Assembly (NCBI RefSeq): GCF_017833525.1
Contig: NZ_JAFICD010000008.1
Span: forward strand, 62,001 to 126,000
Direction of reading: 5' to 3'
Length of the DNA: 64,000 nt
DNA from: Duganella sp. 1411
Lineage (GTDB): Bacteria; Pseudomonadota; Gammaproteobacteria; Burkholderiales; Burkholderiaceae_D
The position numbers and the translations under genes were made by a program. Position 1 is the stretch's first letter. Each line of letters opens with the position of its first letter. Below, in pieces: positions 59,257 to 64,000 of the stretch. Under the pieces are notes generated by a model, which made no database searches, was not told where the DNA came from, and saw nothing but the letters and a program-made list of their open reading frames with translations.

Positions 59257-60183
59257 ATGATGTCACTGTCCAACCTTCGCCACGCGGCCGCCGCGCTGCT
59301 GATCCTCGGCGCCCACGCGGCCCACGCCGCCGCCCCGATCGACGTTGCCGTCCCCGGCTTCAGCGACAAATACGCGACCGTCAACGGCGTGCGCCTGCAT
59401 TACAAGATCGGCGGCAAGGGCACGCCGGTGGTGCTGCTGCACGGCTACGCGCAAACCGGCCACATGTGGGTGCCGGCGATGCGCGAGCTGGTCAAGAACC
59501 ACACCGTCATCGTGCCGGACCTGCGCGGCGCCGGCGGCTCGGACAAGCCGGCCGGCGGCTACGACAAGAAAACCATGGCCACCGATATCCACGAACTGGT
59601 CAAGTCGGTCGGCGGCGGACCGGCGGCGGTGGTCGGCCACGACATCGGCATGATGGTGGCCTACGGCTACGCCGCGCAATTCCCGGCCGACACCAGCCGG
59701 CTGGTCGTCATGGACGCCTTCGTGCCCGGCGTCGGCGAGTGGCGCACCGCCTTCCCGGCGCAGGCCGTGTGGCATTTCCACTTCTACGGCGAAACGCCGC
59801 TGGCACTGGTCAAGGGCCGCGAGCGCATCTACTTCGAACACTTCTGGAACGACTTCTCGGCCGACAAGGGCAAGTCGATCAAGGAGGCCGACCGCAAACT
59901 GTACGCGGCCGCCTACGCGCAACCGGACGGCATGCGCGCAGGCTTCTCCTACTTCAGCGATTTCGAGAAGGACGCCGCCGATTTCGGCCCGATGAGCAAG
60001 ACCAAGCTGACCATGCCGGTGCTGACCATCGCCGGCGAAAAATCGGCCGGCGCCTTCGTCGGCGACCAGGCGCGCCTGTACGCCACCAACGTCCAGAGCG
60101 TCATCGTCAAGGGTTCCGGACACTGGCTGATCGACGAAGCGCCCGAGCAGGTGGTGCCGGCGCTGGTGTCGTTCATCGATTGA
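59257..60183 (+). CDS. Secreted alpha/beta hydrolase, dehalogenase/epoxide-hydrolase type
   Basis: A 308-residue protein with a signal peptide ending near AAHAA and an AGGAGC site before the ATG. The nucleophile is aspartate, D129 in VVGHDIGMMVAY, not serine, so it belongs to the haloalkane dehalogenase/fluoroacetate dehalogenase/epoxide hydrolase branch. LLHGYAQTGHMW supplies the HG oxyanion motif, DLRGAGGSDKP follows, and the histidine is in GSGHWLIDEAP. Substrate unknown. It lies between the divergent response regulator and the histidine kinase on the kinase strand and could be their target or a passenger. Confidence 0.9.
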   Translation: MMSLSNLRHAAAALLILGAHAAHAAAPIDVAVPGFSDKYATVNGVRLHYKIGGKGTPVVLLHGYAQTGHMWVPAMRELVKNHTVIVPDLRGAGGSDKPAGGYDKKTMATDIHELVKSVGGGPAAVVGHDIGMMVAYGYAAQFPADTSRLVVMDAFVPGVGEWRTAFPAQAVWHFHFYGETPLALVKGRERIYFEHFWNDFSADKGKSIKEADRKLYAAAYAQPDGMRAGFSYFSDFEKDAADFGPMSKTKLTMPVLTIAGEKSAGAFVGDQARLYATNVQSVIVKGSGHWLIDEAPEQVVPALVSFID

Positions 60184-60254
60184 ACGGCGCCAGCGGGCGC
60201 CCGGATCAGGGTGGGTTTGCGATAGAATGGCAAAAATAGCAAACTTCCCCGATC

Positions 60255-63248
60255 ATGGCTGAGGCACGGATTTGTCGATACATGGGCCGCTGGCGCCTGC
60301 TGGCCTGCCTGCTGCCGGCGGCGGCGCCGGCGTCCGCCGCCACCATCGATCTGCACCACGCCAGCTGGACCGCGCGCGACGGCGCGCCGCAAATGGTCAT
60401 CACCATGGCGCAGACCAGCGACGGCTGGCTGTGGCTGGGCGGCAGCGCCGGCTTGTTCCGCTTCGACGGCGTGCGCTTCGAACGTTACGCCCCGCCCGGC
60501 GCGGCGCTGCCGGCCAACGGCATCAGCATCCTCAGCGCCCGGCCCTCGGGCGCGTTGTGGATCGGCTACCGCTTCGGCGGCGCCAGCGTGCTCGAGCAAG
60601 GCCGCCTGCGCAATTACGACGAGCGCGACGGCCTGCCCGCGCACAGCCCAGTGTGGGGGCTCGAACAGGACGGCGCCGGCCGCACGTGGGCCGCCACCAG
60701 CCACGGCATGTTCCATCTCGAGCAAGGCCGCTGGCTGGCCGCCGAGCCGTCCTGGCGGCTGCCGCGCACCGGCTACAAGACGCTGATGCGCGACCGCCAG
60801 GGTGTGTTCTGGGCGCAGGGCAACGAGGGGGTGTACGCGCTCGCCCCCGGCGCCACCAGCTTCGTCAAATCGGTGCCCGGCACCGGCACCGGCGTGCTGT
60901 TCGACGTCCCGGACGGCAGCATCTGGAGCTGGGACGGCCTGCACAACCGCCTGAACCGCCTGACGCGGCCGGCCAACGGCGCCCGGCCGCGCGTCTGGGA
61001 TGTGCGCGGCGACGCCGCCAGCATGCTCTTCGACCGCGCCGGCGACCTGTGGGTCGGCCGCCAGCAGGGGCTGGAATACCACACGGCCGGCGCGGTCGCC
61101 ACCACCGAACCGCAGCACGGCCTCAGCGGCAGCAACGTGGCCGCCATTTTCGAGGACCGGGAAGGCAATATCTGGGCCTCGACCTCGAACGGCATCGACC
61201 GTTTTCGCCGCAAGCGCGTGTCGGCGGTGCCGCTGGCGCAGTCGCCCGGCACCCAGGCGCTGGCGGCCGATGACGATGGCGGCGCCTGGGTCGGCCGCTA
61301 CCACGTGGCGCGGCCGGGCGCCGGGGCCACCGTCGCCACGGCGCTGTGGCCGCCCGTGCCGGCCGCCTGGCGCAACTTCGTCACCTGCGCCTACCGCGAC
61401 CCGGACGGCGTGCTGTGGGTCGGCGGCTACGGCGGCCTGTGGCGCAAGCGCGGCGGCGACGTCCGCCCGGTCGCGCTGCCGCCGGGCACGGACGGCGTGG
61501 TCATCCATAGCATGGCGCGCGACCGCGCCGGCGGCCTGTGGGTATCGCTGGGGCAACGCGGCCTGTACCGGCTGGGGCCGGACGGCGGGTGGCAGCGCAA
61601 GGACGGCGTCGCCGGCCTGCCGGACGAGCCGCCGCGCGCCATGGCCCACGCGGACGCGGCCGGCCTGTGGCTGGGCTATCCGCGCGGCCGCCTGTTGCAC
61701 CTCGAGGACGGACTGTGGCGGCGCTACGGTCCCGCGCAAGGCGTCGGCGTCGGCATGGTCATGGCCGTGCACCTGCGCGGCGCCCACGTGTGGGCCGGGG
61801 GCGAGAACGGCCTGGCGCTGCGCCACGGCGGCGGCTTCATCGGCGTGGCCGGCGTCGACGGCCAGGCCTTCGAAGGCATCTCCGGCATCGTCGAGCTCGA
61901 CGATGGCGACCTTTGGCTCAACGCCGCCGCCGGGCTGTTCCGCATCCCGGCGGCCGAGATCGCCCTGCTGCAGGCCGCGCCCGGCCATCGCGTGGGCTAC
62001 GAACGGCTCGACAGTCTGGACGGCCTCGACGGCAACGCCCCGGTGCTGCTGCCGACGCCGTCGCTGATCCCGGCCGCCGACCATCATTTGTGGCTGACGA
62101 CCACCACCGGGGTGTTCCGCTTCGATCCCGCCCGCAGGCCGGCGCCGCAGCCGGCGCCGCCCGTGCTGATCCGCGCCATCGGCGCGCCGGGCCGCCCGCG
62201 CCCGGCCGTGGCGGGCGTGCGCCTGGCGCCCGGCACCGGCACGCTGCAGGTCGACTACACGGCGCTGGCGCTGGCCATGCCGGAGCGGGTACGCTTCCGC
62301 TACCGGCTGGCCGGCGTCGACCGCGACTGGCAGGATGCCGGCGCACGGCGCACCGCCTACTACAGCAACGTCGGACCGGGCGACTACCGCTTCGAGGTGA
62401 TGGCCTCCAATTACGACGGCCAGTGGCCGCGCGAGCCCGGCACGCTGGAGTTCAGCATCGCGCCCACCGCGACCGAGACCTGGTGGTTCAAAAGCCTGTG
62501 CGCGCTGGCGCTGCTGACGGCCGGCTGGCTGCTGTACCGCTGGCGCACGCGCCAGCTCGCGCTGCGCCTGGCCGGGCGGCTGGAGGAGCGCCTCTTCGAA
62601 CGCGAGCGCATCGCCCGCGAGTTGCACGACACGCTGCTGCAATCGGTGCAGGGATTGATCCTGCACGTGCACGCGGCGGCGACGCGGCTGCCGCCGCCGG
62701 AGCCGGCGCGGCTGCTGATCGAGCAAGCGCTGCTGCGCGCCGACGACGTGCTGCACGAGGGCCGCGAGCGGGTGCGCGACCTGCGCTGCCACGACACCGG
62801 CCCGCGCGGACTGGCCGAGGCGCTGGCGGCGGCGGGCGCCCATTCGCAGCCGCCGGACGCCCCGGCGCCGCGCCTGCTCGTGACGGGCAAGGCGCGCGCG
62901 CTGCATCCCATCGTGCAGGAGGAAGTGGTGGCGATCGCCGGCGAGGCCATCGCCAACGCCCACCGGCACGCCGCCGCCGGGCGCATCGATGTGCAATTGG
63001 ATTACAGCGCGGCGGAATTGCGTCTGCGCGTCATCGACGACGGCGTCGGCATCGCGCCGGAGGTGATGGCGGCCGGCGGCCGGCAGCAGCACTGGGGCTT
63101 TTCGGGCATGCGGGAACGGGCCGAACGGATCCAGGCCAGGCTGGACTTGCGCAGCCAGGTCGGCATGGGCACCGAATGGCAACTGACGCTGGACGGTGGA
63201 TTGGCCTATCGGACCGTGCGGCGGCGTTCCTGGTTCGGCGCCGACTAG
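60255..63248 (+). CDS. Two-component sensor kinase with propeller sensor domain
   Basis: A 997-residue sensor. After a signal peptide, residues about 35-640 form Reg_prop beta-propeller repeats (W-L-G-G, G-LWIGYR and similar units) as in hybrid sensors that detect oligosaccharides in the periplasm. A Y_Y_Y domain (about 655-735) follows, then one membrane helix (about 745-765) and a HisKA_3 kinase with H791 in IARELHDTLLQS and an ATPase ending GFSGMRERAERIQARL. The NarL-type regulator 58,442-59,080 is the likely partner. A start at the later ATG 60,282 is possible. Neighbouring GH43 and GH74 genes suggest a plant-glycan signal. Confidence 0.92.
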   Translation: MAEARICRYMGRWRLLACLLPAAAPASAATIDLHHASWTARDGAPQMVITMAQTSDGWLWLGGSAGLFRFDGVRFERYAPPGAALPANGISILSARPSGALWIGYRFGGASVLEQGRLRNYDERDGLPAHSPVWGLEQDGAGRTWAATSHGMFHLEQGRWLAAEPSWRLPRTGYKTLMRDRQGVFWAQGNEGVYALAPGATSFVKSVPGTGTGVLFDVPDGSIWSWDGLHNRLNRLTRPANGARPRVWDVRGDAASMLFDRAGDLWVGRQQGLEYHTAGAVATTEPQHGLSGSNVAAIFEDREGNIWASTSNGIDRFRRKRVSAVPLAQSPGTQALAADDDGGAWVGRYHVARPGAGATVATALWPPVPAAWRNFVTCAYRDPDGVLWVGGYGGLWRKRGGDVRPVALPPGTDGVVIHSMARDRAGGLWVSLGQRGLYRLGPDGGWQRKDGVAGLPDEPPRAMAHADAAGLWLGYPRGRLLHLEDGLWRRYGPAQGVGVGMVMAVHLRGAHVWAGGENGLALRHGGGFIGVAGVDGQAFEGISGIVELDDGDLWLNAAAGLFRIPAAEIALLQAAPGHRVGYERLDSLDGLDGNAPVLLPTPSLIPAADHHLWLTTTTGVFRFDPARRPAPQPAPPVLIRAIGAPGRPRPAVAGVRLAPGTGTLQVDYTALALAMPERVRFRYRLAGVDRDWQDAGARRTAYYSNVGPGDYRFEVMASNYDGQWPREPGTLEFSIAPTATETWWFKSLCALALLTAGWLLYRWRTRQLALRLAGRLEERLFERERIARELHDTLLQSVQGLILHVHAAATRLPPPEPARLLIEQALLRADDVLHEGRERVRDLRCHDTGPRGLAEALAAAGAHSQPPDAPAPRLLVTGKARALHPIVQEEVVAIAGEAIANAHRHAAAGRIDVQLDYSAAELRLRVIDDGVGIAPEVMAAGGRQQHWGFSGMRERAERIQARLDLRSQVGMGTEWQLTLDGGLAYRTVRRRSWFGAD

Positions 63249-63255
63249 CGCGCCA

Positions 63256-64000
63256 TCAGTCCGGCGGCGTTTGCTTCGGATCGACGCGATACGGCCGCTC
63301 GCGGTAGTCGAAATAGTCGAAGTCCGCGTGCAGGCCGCTGCCGGCCATGTCCTGGCACGCCATGCCGACAAAGGCGCCGGTGAAGTTGGGCTGCCCGGGC
63401 GCGTTGGCCTCGTCCGACAGGATGCTGGCGTCGAACTGCTGCGCCAGCCACTGCCAGTCGTTGTCGCCGGCGGTCCGATAGCCGAAGTACAGCCGCTCCT
63501 CGTCCACCTCCACTCGCAGTTCCACCGGCGCGCCCGGCGCCAGCGCGATCGGCGCCGTGAAGGTGTCCGTCTGCACATGGTTGGGCAGGCTGCTCATCAC
63601 GCGCAAATGCTTGCCGACCACCTCGTCATGCGTGATGTACAGGTAATGGAACTTGGCGCCGCCGTAATAGCAGACCAGCCCGGCCTGCTGCTGGTAATGC
63701 TCCGGCTCGAAGTCGACCAGCGTCGAGGCGCTGTAGCAATGCGCCTGCTGGCGCCGCGCCACCAGCGCCTGGCGGAACTGGCTGCCCAGGCTTTCGCGCC
63801 CGTACAGGCGCAGATGGCCGGGCCGCGCCGTCAGGCTGAACAGCTCCTCCGGCCACGGCGAGCGCAGCCACTGGAAGGCCGGCGGCAGTTGCGCCGTATC
63901 GAAGTCCTCGCGCGCCGGCTCGGCGGGCCAACGGTGCTCCGGCAAGCCGGGCGCGGCCGCCTGCGACTGCGGCGCGCCGCTGCCGTCGACGGTGCGCAGC
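63256..64000 (-). CDS. GH43 beta-xylosidase, C-terminal part (5' end outside window)
   Basis: The frame stays open to base 64,000 and gives 247 residues. The region from AREDFDTAQLPPAFQWLRSPW onward is the C-terminal beta-sandwich that follows the propeller in XynB-type GH43 beta-xylosidases, with ARPGHLRLYGRESL and the GLVCYYGG and YLYITHDE blocks. The catalytic propeller lies beyond the window. It would release xylose (or arabinose) from short xylo-oligosaccharides. It lies tail-to-tail with the kinase gene with 7 bases between. Confidence 0.92.
   Translation of the reverse strand, partial: LRTVDGSGAPQSQAAAPGLPEHRWPAEPAREDFDTAQLPPAFQWLRSPWPEELFSLTARPGHLRLYGRESLGSQFRQALVARRQQAHCYSASTLVDFEPEHYQQQAGLVCYYGGAKFHYLYITHDEVVGKHLRVMSSLPNHVQTDTFTAPIALAPGAPVELRVEVDEERLYFGYRTAGDNDWQWLAQQFDASILSDEANAPGQPNFTGAFVGMACQDMAGSGLHADFDYFDYRERPYRVDPKQTPPD

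Noticed and set aside
59949..63578. A 1209-codon open frame opposite the histidine kinase gene
   Set aside because: It runs antisense through the kinase gene and partly overlaps the real GH43 frame region; the translation is Arg/Ala/Gln-rich low-complexity.

Overview
The window is about 64 kb of GC-rich DNA with dense, mostly co-directional genes and no rRNA, tRNA, CRISPR array, phage or insertion sequence that I can see. Gene content (class-2 PyrF, DUF3422, GluQ-RS, CYTH-CHAD, TonB-dependent sugar receptors) and a dispersed inverted repeat built on GGCGGATTA/TAATCCGCC suggest a soil or plant-associated betaproteobacterium of the Oxalobacteraceae (Massilia/Duganella type). That placement is inference from memory, not from a search.

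Left part (1-32.4 kb): general chromosomal genes. These are a truncated MFS exporter with a DUF1345 protein, an HPF-like ribosome factor, a cobalamin-binding-like protein, a diguanylate cyclase with a cyclic-nucleotide-like sensor domain, exonuclease I, PyrF, an SDR, a VanZ-like protein, a small gene behind a consensus FNR-type promoter, a lipoprotein, a TraB/GumN protein, an LLM oxidoreductase, an MFS transporter whose C-terminus is made of repeat DNA, a secreted GH43 enzyme, an M28 peptidase, GluQ-RS, a CYTH-CHAD protein, LysE, LysR, a HAD protein lacking its nucleophile, a type II NADH dehydrogenase, a chemoreceptor, a 512-residue unknown coupled to DinB, an LdhA-like dehydrogenase, DUF3422 and three alpha/beta hydrolases.

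Right part (32.5-64 kb): an apparently complete xyloglucan/xylose island, all on the minus strand from 59,080 down to 32,511. A secreted three-domain protein (ExoP-like beta-sandwich, SGNH esterase, GH74 endo-xyloglucanase) would cut and deacetylate xyloglucan. A TonB-dependent receptor would import the oligosaccharides. GH35, GH31 (PA14-containing alpha-xylosidase), GH95 (alpha-L-fucosidase type) and GH2 enzymes, all with signal peptides, would strip the side chains in the periplasm. XylFGH would import xylose. XylD and a fused XylX-XylB protein would oxidise it by the Weimberg route. An E. coli-like XylR of the AraC family sits in the middle. A propeller-type histidine kinase, a NarL-type response regulator and a truncated GH43 beta-xylosidase flank the right edge.

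The most notable points are: (1) the XylX-XylB fusion, joining the first dehydrogenase and the last dehydratase of the Weimberg pathway; (2) the ExoP-like/SGNH/GH74 fusion; and (3) a 36-bp motif found only upstream of GH74, xylXB and the TonB receptor. In all three places the motif runs into a -35 hexamer followed by exactly 17 bp and a NANAAT -10, so one XylR regulon would join polymer attack, uptake and sugar oxidation. Smaller points are a perfect FNR-box promoter that validates an otherwise doubtful small ORF, and a candidate sRNA with a CUCCUCC loop and a strong terminator.
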